This document shows positions 43,953 through 56,800 of a DNA stretch of 64,000 nucleotides, one piece after another. The stretch is from Patiria pectinifera. Taxonomy: Eukaryota; Echinodermata; Asteroidea; Valvatida; Asterinidae. Numbering within the stretch: the first letter of the stretch is position 1; each line of letters starts with the position of its first letter. Made by a program: the position numbers and the translations under genes. The notes under the pieces were generated by a model. That model did no database searches. It saw only the letters and a list, made by a program, of their open reading frames with translations, and had not been told where the DNA came from. The DNA lies in NCBI GenBank assembly GCA_029964075.1, contig CM057144.1:10873281-10937280 (forward strand), given 5' to 3'.

Positions 43953-44640
43953 CGACTAAAACACGGGCAGAAGTAAACATTAAACGTCTGCACGGAGAGC
44001 GACAAACAACACAATTTAAAAGTTTAGAGAAATTGAAATCGGAAAAAAAATCTACAAATCAACACAGCTGTGGAGATCTGTTTTTTTTTTCCTATTTCTA
44101 TATCTTTAAACCTTTAAAAAGCTATATATGTATATAGATATTACGTTCCGAGGTGAATTTAAAAAAAAATTACTTAACTCAGATTACTTTCTTTGTTTAT
44201 AATTTAAAGTAATTTTTAGGGGTTTTTTTCTGTGTAAAACCTCAAACGCCACTTTTCTGCATAATCTAGTAAAGACAAGTTCAGGCTTTTTTCCCTTGTA
44301 GTTAGGATTTGGACAGCTGGCATTGACGTTTTAATTTTTAGTTTGTGTCATCTGGTGACTTGCATTTGTGAGTGATTGACTTTTGCATTGCCCCTTTTTT
44401 TTTCCTTTTCTTCTTTTTTCTTTTGCGGCTTGTGAATACAAGTTATGATGGCATGCTGAAACTTCTCAAAGCTGGACAAATCTTAAACAAGTTTAAATAC
44501 TTTTTCATACAAATTAAAAAAATTAAAAACTGTGAAATATCCAGTAATATTGAGGGGTATGGATTTTTAGTTGATGTCAATGCCAAATTTTCTTAATTCT
44601 ATACATTTTACTAATAAACAGGGGAAAAATGGGCAAAAAA
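43953..44640 (+). other. ARHGEF7: Probable beta-PIX 3' untranslated region
   Basis: AT-rich with long T runs. AATAAA at 44613-44618 is the first canonical poly(A) signal after the stop; another lies at 45171-45176. Confidence 0.5.
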
Positions 44641-46046
44641 CAGGTTACCAGCCGAAAAGCCACATCATGTATTGATAAACTTGGCTGGTTCCCCGCTGTG
44701 TTTTGCCAAGCATGTCATACTATCACACTCTCGTAAAGGTACAAAGCGCCCTCTTTTGTTGGGCTTTCCCAGGAAATGCATATCGCAACAAAATGCCGAA
44801 ACTGAAAAATGGCAACAATTTTTTTTTCCCCTCCGTGCTTGAAATTCAACCATAGTAAATTTTTGTGAATTTGTACAAAGTACAACAATTTTTGAACAAT
44901 TTTCATGCAAAATTTTACTAACAATTCTTTTTTGGCCGCAATTGTGTGTACTGGATTGGTGTGGAACAGTCCTTTTCAAATTTTTTTGAAGCCTTTCAAT
45001 TCAAAACAAAGAATAGTTTTAACCAAAGAATAAGACCTGCTAATCCGTACATTTCAGTATGGCGTTAGTAGTACATATATCTTTTGTTTATTTTCATTTT
45101 CAGGCTTGTTATAAATATTTTTTTTGTCAAAGCTAGACTCATACGATTTGTAGGAAGAAGATTTGAAGTTAATAAAGTCCTCTGGTAAATTTGCAGAAAA
45201 TACAAATTAATTAATTAATTAGATTCATTAATTCATTAATTAGACACTGCAATTAGATATTGAACTTTCTCAAGTCCATGTCCTTCCAAATTTGACTTCT
45301 TAAAGCTGGACAACCATCAGAAATTAGAATCGAAAAAAAAATGTATATGTTTCTTCAGAGGAAAGTAATTTCAATTATTTCTTTTGTGTACACTTGAAAA
45401 AAAATTGTAGAGGGAATGTTGTTTCTAAGTCAACTTCAATTGAAATTATAATTATTTAACTTGTTGGTTTTTCCTGAATAAAAAAAAAACACCTAGTGTA
45501 AATAACCTGTATAAAAGAAATTAACCCCCCTAAAATATTTAACCTCCTTTTGTCACTATTTTCACTCAGAAGTTTCCATAGTAACTTTAAAAGTCTAAAA
45601 AGGATTAGTCTAAACTGAACGAAAAAATGTTGCACAGCTAATTTTGTGAATCTACCATGGGCGTGACTCCCATTCATGAATATTAAGAGTTAAGTAATTT
45701 GCATAAATAGCCACGCCCCTAATCTACATCCGTATCGAGTTTACGCTGTGAAATTTGATTACACATGTTTACATTTCTCTTAAGAATATTTCTTCTTTTT
45801 AGTCAACTTATACTTTAAAAAAAAAAAACAGTAAAAGACTAGACTGAAATAGTGGAAAACATAAGTGTCCAACAAAGTATTTAAATATTTTACGGTAGAT
45901 TCGATTATCAGACTTTGCCAAGATTATTCGTAGACTGATACCTTACTTTTGTATAGCATGGTATATTGAGCATCAGAGACAGGGAGTGAGACTGTCTTAT
46001 TCATTAGGGTTGTCAACATTTGTCAAACAAGATATGGGTGTTTTAA

Positions 46047-46562
46047 AGGGAAGATACAACATTTGCAAACATCAAAAAACGAAATGATCAAATTATAACG
46101 AAATATCTTACTGGACTGTTAGTGAATGACAATCTAAAGCATCCTGTAAAATCGTGGCTCCTGGTGTGCTGACATTTTCAAGAAAACTTGTATTTTTCCT
46201 ACGCTGGTCGGCCGACCATCGTTGGAGAAAACTGGCTTTTTTCAAAAACTGCTCCTATTTTTTCATATTTAGTCATTCCGCATTTTCTTTGCAATTGCTT
46301 ACACATCTGTGAAGGGGTACAAGCCTGCTAGACTGATTCTCTGACCTTACAATCCTCAAAGTCTACAAATTGCAACGTCTCATCTTAGGTGTGGTCAGGG
46401 AACCAGACTACAAAAACATGGTTGGTTTTCTTTGATTTTCCCAGCATCTCCGAACCCAAAGCGTGAAGCAAGTCAGTTTAACAATATTTTCTATAGCACA
46501 TTTATCCTCCAAATCCATTCATTTCTGAAAATTGCAGCAAAAGCAAATGTTGTATATTCCCT
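46047..46562 (+). mobile_element. TTAA-target MITE, family 2, copy 1
   Basis: 516 bp between TTAA sites (46043-46046, 46563-46566). Ends AGGGAAGATACAACATTTGC and GCAAATGTTGTATATTCCCT are inverted. A palindromic core GGTCGGCCGACC lies near 46207. Homologous throughout to 62135-62664. Confidence 0.85.
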
Positions 46563-47845
46563 TTAATTCTTATTTTCTAGTTGGTTTACGAGACTGCACA
46601 AAGCTGACATTGTTGTCGATGGCTATGGATATGTACTTTAGCATGTCAGTGTCATAAGCCAAGCCATAGTCTCAGAACAGCTGATATCTGACATTTCCTG
46701 AAGCTGCAGCCTAGGGGCAATTTTTACAAACCATGGCTTCAGGTGTGGCTTTGAATTTCCGATTTTTAGGTCCTTAGTTTTCAAAGCCTCCGGTTTTATA
46801 GCCTGAATCCCTGTTTCCAAAAACGGTCTGTCAAAACGGTTATGAGATGGGCCTGAAGCTAAAACTGAAACCATGACTGCGTTTTAATAATGGTTGAAAT
46901 AAGTCTGGTCACTGGGCCAAAAATATCTCCGCCAATCAGGATGCAGATACCAAAAGATTCACCAATGGGAGAGCAGCTTTATGTTTGTCTCGACCTGAAT
47001 TTGAATGAATGCCGACAAATGTGGGCAAAAGCAAATGATAAAGGCCCAGCTAAAACAAAAATATGTACATTGTAGATAGATACATGTATATGGAAACATG
47101 TAATAAACGATTGTCTCTGTTGTTTACGAGACGCTTATTATAACATGAAATAGTGCAGAACTGGTCCTGAATTTGTTTATAGAGAGAATTAATGCTTGTT
47201 TAAAGTTGTACGTTTATCTTATTAAAAATGTACCCCAATTGGAAAAGCAATATTGCAAGGCACCAGAAATTCCGTGTTTTAAGTTGTCTCTCTTTAAAAA
47301 AAAATTCTTTTAAGGTTCCCTCCCCCAACTTTTTAACCTCGCACTTTCAGGTCCCTCTCGCTTTATTTTTCAGATAGTTGCAGATGTAAGAGACCTATGG
47401 GTGCAACCCTGCAAAAAAATCCCTAAACACTAGTGCTAAATGCACATACTTCAAAATTCTTTTAAAAATACTCGGAACTCTCACAGGTATTCAAGCTGCA
47501 CAGAAAAATGATGATCAATGTCTCATCTTTCATTTTCTTTTCATTTTTGGGTGGGTTGACCATTGACTTTTCGAGATATTCTCACCCAAAGAAGACAACC
47601 CCTATTTTCCCCAAAGCGGAAAAGTAGCCATCTTGAAAAACGATCCCTCCACAACATGGCAAAATAGCGCCACTTTCGAGCCCAATAACATCCAATTCCG
47701 GGCCAGAGGTTCATTACCATATCTCTTCAATTCCCCAATTTTATGGCTCTCAAAACTCTCTAATATAGAATATTTTGAGGGTATAACTTTTATTCATGAG
47801 CTCGGCGGACGGATTTTTGGCCTATTTACCGGTGTGCACCCCTAT

Positions 47846-48005
47846 ATCATGCTGCCACCATTTCAGTCATGTTCCTTGTATCCAGTAACGGTACTGAATG
47901 ATAAAGTTTTTTGTGCAAAAAAGGAACCAGACTATTTTTCCTTCCAGCCTCACATTGATTTGAATGGGGACAAATCAAGATGGCAACAACATGATAATGG
48001 TCTAT
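47846..48005 (+). repeat. Dispersed repeat, about 160 bp
   Basis: CATGCTGCCACCATTTCAGT and the following AATGATAA...GGAACCAGACTATTTTTCC blocks match 24530-24690 in the same orientation. Part of the block is inverted at 42664-42860. Class unknown. Confidence 0.6.
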
Positions 48006-48055
48006 TGGTCTTCAAACAAGAGACTAAAGCAGGCAGCGGATTTTAATTTCCAACA

Positions 48056-50627
48056 TTTATTTCATCTCATTCCTTTCATAGTCATTGGGTCCGAGTAGTT
48101 TACTTATAACAATCAAACCAAAAACAAAATTCCTCAAATCCCGGTTACATATTGGCAGAAATTGCAATATTAGGCCACGCAAAATTAAACAGCAAAACTG
48201 TCTTTGAAGCATAGAAATTATACATAGTACCTGAGACACGGCAGTCGAAAAACGTAAGATCTTGAAAGTAATATTTCTTTACATGCTTTTTAAGAAAACA
48301 AAATATCACTGTGGATCTGTGAATTCAAGTTTCTAGAGATTAATTTTTGTTCCCTTTTTGGAAATTCAAAATGTTGTTTCTGACGATGTTGTACCTCCAT
48401 CTGTTATTTGCCAGTTAACAGTTGCTCATTTTCTGCCAAGCTTTGAATATCGTTAACAACGGTTACAAGAAATTTGAAACTACATCAGGTTTTTGTCGAG
48501 AATTTTAGGGACCACCAAAAACGGGCCAGAAACATAAAACATGCAATCTGTTATTGAACATGCTATCCTACTTCTACATTTAATCTACATTGTTTGTTTG
48601 AATATTTGCATTGAAATGGCATTGCCGTTTCGAGTAAACAACCATAGAAATGATTTTTTACTACATGTACTGAAATAATCTACAATCCGTTTCCACTCTA
48701 CTTCTAACTTCTTTACTACAAATATTTAATACATACTTTGTAAAAAATTGGGGCAAACATTGTGGTGACTTTCTTTCTAAAACTTTCGTTCACAACCCAA
48801 CAAATTCTAAAACCTAACAAAAATATTGAGTAGGTATTTCAGACCACTGTTTGTGTTTAAATTCACATGAGGAAATGAATACCCACCAAAAAAACACTAC
48901 TTATAACAAATAAATAAAATTAAAATGATACATGTAAATAATAGCCTTGTCATGTTTATCATTGTTCTTGACATGGTGCTAAAACCATACACGTTTACTG
49001 CCAATTCCTAATCAAAAGTGTTATCAACAAAAATCCCCAAATATGATGACTAAAACACGTGCTTTACAATGCATGAAAATTTAGCTACTGCTGCTTCTAT
49101 TTAAACTGAAATATGCCACAAATTTAACAAAACACACCAAATATTTGTTACGTTCAAATGCAAAAATAGTTGACTCAGCTAGTCGACCCAAGACTAAAGT
49201 TACACCTTTCCAAAAAAGTCGGTGTTCATTTGGGTATTAAACACTCTCTGAAGTTTCAAACACTCCTCGTTTTTGGAAACTAAGAAGCTATATTTTTTTG
49301 AAGTTATTTACACAAGACATGCATCCAGCAATTGTAATGGCCCATAATTGTAATGGCCCATATTCTAGGAAAATTCCCAAATAAATACAAGTCTCAAGAT
49401 ATATCACATCAAATTCTTAACCAGAAAGTTTGAATGTTTTTTTCTACAAAATACCTACATTAGCATTTGAATATTAAAATATATACCAAATGGATTAGTT
49501 TCTTTCGTTCCCCCCCCCCCAAAAAATGACGTACATTTAAATTAACAGCTGCATGGAAAATTTCTTCAAAATTCGTCGTGAACAGTTACTGAGGGTATTA
49601 TTTATGATAAATTTCACATGCTTCATGCTGAACCCGTAAATTTGTCTTGCTTTCATGCTACATTTTCCCTATATCTCATTACTACTGACTACTTCAATGA
49701 AATGTTACCCCTAATGTCCCAATCGACTGTACACATCATCTGATAATCACACTAAAACTTCAAGAATATTTTAAGCTTATAAAGCCAATGCTGCATGATT
49801 GTACAAGTGCACCAAGTCTGTCAAACTTAATGCTACCAGAATATCACATTTTGATATTTGTTTTTCACACTGGATACATCAATATTTACATATGAACATG
49901 TTAAAATCTCTTTCAAGTTTCAAAAATATGGTTGATAGATTGGGAACTTAAATTTCTGTTTATAGAAAAATATCCATGTCTACGTAAACGGTTGCGATGA
50001 AAGCCTAATGCGCAATTTCTTTGTGTATTATTTTCTTCTGAAACTAGATGAAAGGATATGTTAAGTTAAATAACCAGATCTGTTTGTTGATTTTTTTGGA
50101 TTTTTCAAAGCACCATTCCAATCAATGAATATTCATGAAAACTTATTTGACCAATCATAATTCACAATGTTGGCAGGTAAAACTACTTCAGCCGTTCCAA
50201 GTACAAAAAATAAATATTACACAAAATTATAGATGGAACCACTGCGTTTAACTCAGATTTTTGTGTCTGAAAATTGTACGGTAGGTTCACTCCGATGAAA
50301 AAAAAAGTTTGGTACCAGTGATGTAATCCCAAATCTCTTTATGAAAAACACATTGCCTTCAGGAGGCCGGACAAAAATGGATGAAAAAGAATAGTCTGGT
50401 ACCCATGGTGTCCCCTCATTATGAATATACATTATTTATGGGGACCAGACAAAATGGCTGATTGTTCTTTTTGCCACAATTTGGCACAATATTCCAAGTG
50501 ACTCAATGTTTACCTATTTTGTCCTGTCATGAGAGGCACTGCAAAGCTTTAAGAATGTTAGTATTGGGTGAAAAGGAATTTATCTGTCTTTGATTGGAAT
50601 GGTGCTTCATTTTTGTTCGAGTCGGTT
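48056..50627 (-). other. ACADVL: Possible long ACADVL 3' untranslated region
   Basis: This 2.6-kb AT-rich stretch downstream of the ACADVL stop holds almost no open frames and no repeat family recognised elsewhere in the window. An AATAAA on the minus strand lies at 48061-48056. Nearer cleavage sites with variant signals cannot be excluded. Confidence 0.3.
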
Positions 50628-50841
50628 TTAGAAGCCGAGCGGGTGCTCAGCCAGTAATCCTCCCGTCTGCACCATGGCCTTGGAGATGTTGGGGATGGCC
50701 TCAAAGTTCTCCTTGGTCGTCTTGTTCTTCAGGGCCTTCAGGTTGTCCTCCACCCGCGCCGAGGCCTCGTTGCAGAAGAACCGGCACATGGTCTGCTCGT
50801 GCTCAGCCGAGGCCACTTTGTTGCTCAAGGAACGCGAGGCT
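50628..50841 (-). CDS. ACADVL: ACADVL coding exon 14 (C terminus)
   Basis: 214 nt; acceptor TTTTACAG on the minus strand. Begins [20 protein letters not shown] after a split Arg codon and ends [14 protein letters not shown] at 50630-50628. Carries the basic amphipathic C-terminal region. Confidence 0.95.
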
Positions 50842-53800
50842 CTGTAAAATAGCAACACCAAGGGTGGATATTTCTTAATGTAAAGGTGGTCCAAAGCCAC
50901 TATTCTATCAATTTACTCCAAAAGAGTTTACATCTCTCATTGTTCAGGTAAGGCCAAGTTCGGGCAAGGACCATTAGTCGACTAGTGGTTGATTTGTGAC
51001 GTACCTTATGCCTGCGCACTAATAGCAACGTGTGTCGTCTCTAGTCGAACGCTGGTCAAAATGTCATCGCAAAACTTCTGGATCCTGGCTCTCTGCTAGC
51101 GTTATGAATGCGCGCGGCTATTGGTTACCAGCGAAGCAACCAAGCCCAGTAGGCTGGTTCCAAATAGTCGACTAGCGTAGTCAACCACCGTCGACTAGAC
51201 AGAGTTCGGGCAAACGTTAGTTAACCATTGGTCAACTATAGTCCTTGCGCGAACTTGGCCTAAGTTTAAAGCACGGAGAGTGTCCTCTAGAGTCAAATTA
51301 TGTCCAGCCCTGCCTTTAATTCTACCTCCCATGGCACTTTTGCCAGAAGCACTCCTAAACCTTTTCAAATTTACCACAGAGTAGGAAGTTAATTGTATAT
51401 TCTTTGTACCATACTATGTCCTCGTGCACACCACTTTTGATGGTTAACTCTTTCAGTGCCAAAGTCGTACACGTACGAGGTATATTTGTTAGTTCGAAAT
51501 TGCCAACCTCGTACATGTACGAGGTAATGTTCGTACTTAAAATCGCAAAACCTCGTACATGTACGAGGTAGAGTAAGCATGCTATCACAAGGGGGCGCTC
51601 TCGCTCTTTCTAATAATATCATTTTCATTCAGGTACGACCTGTATTTATTTGTTTCATTCGAGTTCTTGCAAGAGGGCGCAGCACTGACACTCGTATTTT
51701 CTGCAAAAAGTGTGGAATTCCCCTGTGTGCAAGACAGTGTTTCAGGGTGTATCGCTATGTACGTGACTACTATTGACTTTCCAATATACCAAGGCTATAC
51801 CAGAGAGCAACAACAACAAATTTAGTGAGTAAAACTTATTTACTTTTTTTTTTTAACAGAATTTTGAACAATTAAAAAAAAAACACTCGAACTTGGGCAC
51901 TTTAGGATTTAACTTTTCAAATTTTGCGGGCACTGAAAGAGTTAAAAAACAAGTAAACACTTGAAGATCACAGCACCATAAGTCAATTGTTGCCGCAAGT
52001 GCAATGCAAAGTATTGAAACATAATGAGTGTCCCTGTGCGTTTGTTTATGGTGTAAATCGGGGACACACACATGCAACATCATTGGTGAATCGAGGACAG
52101 GAACCAAATCGAGGACGACCTCGATTAAGAAACGTGTACAAAACCAATGAGAGCTGTTGCGAAAAAGTGTGACCTTAAGCCTTACTCTGTGGTGAAAACT
52201 GTTGGAATCAATGTGTAACTGAGACACTATTTACCTCGACAGTGTGGCAACCATGGCGTAGATATCAATAGCCGCATCGGCCAGCCGCCACAGCTCCAGC
52301 TGCCGGTGTACCACGTTCTTGCCGTGGCCAATCAACAGCTCTTCCACAGCGGCTGAGAAGTCACTGATGCTCTTAGAGACCTGGTCGGCCGAGGTCTGCA
52401 GACCGGCGTGGCAGTGCTCCCCGAGGGACGGTCCCGAGCTGATGCCAACCATACGCTTGGCCCGCTTGTTGGCTTCCTCCATGATCACACCCAGGTTCAT
52501 GGCTGGGTTCTTCAGGGCCTTCTGGAGTTCCTTAAGACGTTGGCCGGCATTCTGAACAAACAAAAATGGACAAACCGAATTGGACAAAGAAAACAGACTA
52601 AACATAGATTCAACCTGTGTCTACCGAGTTTGCGGACACAAGACTTTCCTTTCCTATCATTGGGTATGCAAGCTTGTAAGCTTGTAATGTTTAACAAAGG
52701 GTCTTTAAAGGTATAGTCCATCATTTGTAATTTGTGCATTTTGTTCATTTGAAGCAACAAAAGTGCTCAAAATCTAAAGAAGGGTGCTGAACAGCTAACC
52801 TGATGAAGTTTCAGCTCAGCTTCAGCTGTATATTTCGAGAAAAACAACATTCTAGGATCTGTATTTCAAATCAAAAGTTGCTGAATCATGTTTTGAACTG
52901 GGCCTGAATTCAGCGTCCGAGACACGTTCTCACTGAGCCGATTGCAGCTACGCGATGTCGCACACCGATCCGCGTCGTGTCAACGCTTGCGCGCGCTTCG
53001 CCGAATAAAAATATGAACTACTAACGGACATTTCCAAAAGTGCTTCTTAAGACCCACCGTTGGAAAGGCCTTCTTTCGTTGATTTCTTCAAAATGACAGC
53101 TTGCCAGAAAGAATAATTTCACAGGGAGTTTATTCCCCTTACTATCTTTCAACCAAGTACCGGTATGTTTTTCAACAATAATTACGCCAGTTTCTTTTGG
53201 GATAGCTGCAAATGATGGACTCTGGCTTTAATAAGCTAACTGCTCATTATTTTGGTCAGATGCAACTGAATATTGCTCAGCGAGTATGCAAACTTGCTAG
53301 TCCTTGTAGCTACTGCACAATTCCGCAGCATTTTGCAAACATTTTAGTTGAAGCTTGTCCTTCATTAATTGCGGATTATAAAACGTTCTGTCTCACCATG
53401 AGTCCAGTCAGTGAGATGAAGAGGCGAAGGATGTCATTGGTTCCCTCAAAGATGCGGAAGATACGTAGGTCTCGCATCACGCGCTCCAAACCAGCATCCT
53501 GCAAAGATCAACATGAGGAATTACATGTGCTTTTTCTGTTCAGAGTGGTCCTTTAATCATGCCGGAGGTCATTGTGCGAGGGTTAAAGTTCAAAGGTCAA
53601 TGTATTACATTCCTATACCTTCATGTAGCCCATGCCACCACAGACTTGAATGGCCTCGTCCGCGATCTCCCATGCTGCTTCCTGAAAACACACGGAAAGA
53701 AATCCACATCAGCTTCCCAAATTGGAACTCAACCCAAGTGAGGAATCACAAATTAAGCCCAAATTAGAATTTGACCTGATTGGGAATTTTAACCCAAGTG

Positions 53801-56800
53801 AGAATTTTCAGCAAATTTGGTGTAAGGTTGCAGTAATTGCTTGGAAGCCACTTCTGCAGTGTCTTGTTGCCAGTTGTGACCCAATTAAGAATGCAAGCCC
53901 AGACTCACCGATGCGAAGATTTTACCGATGGCAGCTTCAATCTGGAACTCAGTAGATCCGGCGTCCATGTTGGCACAGATCATAAAAGCCATGGATTCCG
54001 ACACGTACTGCTTGACGGCCATGCGGGCAAGCTTCTCCTGAATCACGCCGAAGGTGTCCAATTTCTCGCCGAACTGGGTACGGTTGGCAGCATGATCAAC
54101 CTAAGCAAAAATGGAGATTTTTGGGGGGTTAAATTGCAAAGTTCAAAGACAGCAAAGGCAATCAAAAAATGTTTACAAAATTTGACCTATTCAAGAACAG
54201 TGCCAGGCATGTATTTTGTACTGGTGGGGAGAAGCAATTGAGATAAAGAATGTTGCCTGTGGACACAGACGAGATCCTGTGTCTTGTGTCGGGTTACCAG
54301 TTTGGCATTCTTGAAGCCGACACTAAGACACAAACTCTGTTTCTTACCATTTGTCTGATAGTTACTCATAGAGGCACACAATTGTTATACACCATCTTGC
54401 TTATGGACATCAAGATAACATTCCACTGGCTGGATTTGCATTTTACAACTAAAAAAAGAGGTTGACTTACGGCTTTCTTGATCAGCCCTTTCATTGTTCC
54501 AGATAGGGCAGCAGCCATGCCGAAGCGGCCGTTGTTCAAGATATTCATAGCAACCTTGAAACCACCGCCAAGTTCTAAAAGTGACAACAGAACAAACAAA
54601 TCACTCTTTAGATATTTATCCTTGTAACAATTAATTAACAGGGTTGAGATTGTCAATTTTAAAAAAGTCTAAAAATTAGACGAAAGTATGGAAGGTGCTT
54701 TTCTTTCTATGGGCTCTGTGCACCGACAAAGAGGGCGCCCTTTTACCTAGCAACGACATCCCATGGGCGAGACTTTTCGCTGGTTGACGCGCACCGTTCC
54801 TTGTGTGTGACGCTCGTACACCAGGGGATTTGTACTATGTACACGCAGTGGCCGTGCTTCGCAGCAAATGAATTGCAGTCAGGCAAGATGGCGTCGGTCG
54901 GCCACCCCCAACTGTACTTTCTTTGCCGGTGAGGGGGTACTTGTGAACGGAGCGGATACTGATTATGTCTTTCTCTCAGATTCAAAAAGTCTGATTTCAG
55001 ACAAAAGTCTGAAAATCTCAAGTCTGAAAAATGTCGTCACCAAAAATAGAAGCAGATTTTTTTTCCCTTTTACACACCTCCAAGCATATTTTCTGCTGGT
55101 ATCTTGACATCTTCAAAGTAAACCTCGGCAGTGTTAGATGCTTTGATACCCATCTTCTTCTCAGGAGGACCACTGCAAATGAAATTTGGAAAAGATTACA
55201 AAAATGAAAACTCATTTCATATCCCAATATCACACGGTTTTGCTTTAGTCTAGTGCCCTAAACACCACTTTCAAAAACAGACATGCAGGATTGTAAAGGC
55301 TCCAGACTGTTCTATTTTCAAAATGCAAATGACCCAGTATCAGGCCAGGGCAACAAATAGTGGTAGCGTACTGCTCAAGACCATGGGTACAATGTTGTGA
55401 CTTCATATTTTCTTTTAAAGACAATAGAAGGGACTAGTAACTTGTTTACCTTGTCACGCCACCGAAGTCTCTCTCTACGATGAACGCTGTTATCTTGTCT
55501 CTCGTGATGCCCTCCTCGTTCGTGACCGGCGTCTGCGCAAAGACGGTAAAGACATCAGCAAGTCCACCATTGCTGATCCTGTAAGAGAACAAAAAAATGT
55601 CACTTCAATTTTATAGTTGCCTTGAAATATTCACTCCAAGCCTTTGACCCTGAAATAACCTTTGACCCTGAAATAACCTTTGACCCTGAAATAACCTTTG
55701 ACCCTGAAATGACCTTTGACATTTTACACCAACTGTTTTGCTTTCATCCTACTCACCACAGCTTGCCCCCGTTCATGATGAAGTGTTTCCCGTCATCGCT
55801 GAGCACGGCCCGAGTCCTGATCGATGCGGCGTCCGAACCACTCGAGGGCTCGGTCAAACAAAAAGCGGCCATCTTCTCCCCCTTGGCCAGTGGAGGGAGG
55901 TATTTCTTCTTCTGCTCCGGCGTGCCGAACAGCGTGATGCCCTTGAAGCCGATGGACTGGTGAGCGCCGAGAACGATCCCAACCGCGAGGTCGTACTCGC
56001 CTACCACCTCTACCATTCTGGCGTACTGATAAAAAAAATCAAAAAAATCAGGTGATTAGCGCATTGACTAGCTACCGTAAGAAGCTGCATAGCGCCCTCT
56101 ATGTACACACACTCAGTCCACTAGAAGGCCTAATATACCTGGGTGTTAGTCAGGCCGATCCCGCTGAATTCCGTGGGCACCTGCAGGCCGAATGCCCCCA
56201 TCTCTCTCAGTCCTTGCATGGTGTGTTCCTCGACCGTCTCCAACGCATCATTCTTGGCAGCGTCGTTTACCTCCTTCAAGATTTTAAAAAAAGAGCAAGA
56301 TGTATTTAATTATAGACGTTTATTTTCTTGATTCAGCATTGTGGCGCTGATTTTAAAATGATTTACAATGAAAAAAAAATACTTTAAAATCAAAACAATC
56401 ACAGGAGATAGACCAGCAATGTATAACCTCTCAAATTTTGATAATAAATACAGTGCATTAAGAACTAAGTTTATGCAGAAATATGTACAATTATATGAAG
56501 TCTTGAAAGAAATATTAAACTTTATCGCAACGCACCTGAAAGAATTTGTGAGTCGGTTCCACAAACATGGCAGTCTCTTCAGCCATATCTGGTGTCAACA
56601 CTAAACAAACAGGAAAAAAAATAAAAATTGCAAAATGCAAGCGAATCTGCCTGGAATTTCAAAGAGTTATTAAGTAAAGAAAATACTTGTTGAGCACAAA
56701 ACTTGGGTCACTAGCAAAAATGTTACAATGTTTTTCTTCGTAATTTCTACCTGAAAGATAGACTCTAGCCTAACCTAAGACGATGGAGTCATCGTGATTT

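Larger units (their letters stand above)
44641..48055. other. Intergenic, beta-PIX to ACADVL (convergent genes)
   Basis: No supported gene. Contains ATTA-rich sequence near 45205-45240, the TTAA MITE at 46047-46562, and a dispersed repeat at about 47846-48005 that also occurs near 24530-24690 and, inverted, near 42664-42860. Confidence 0.55.

Noticed and set aside
56052..56331. Plus-strand ORFs across the ACADVL exons
   Set aside because: They are antisense shadows of minus-strand exons that align to VLCAD without gaps.
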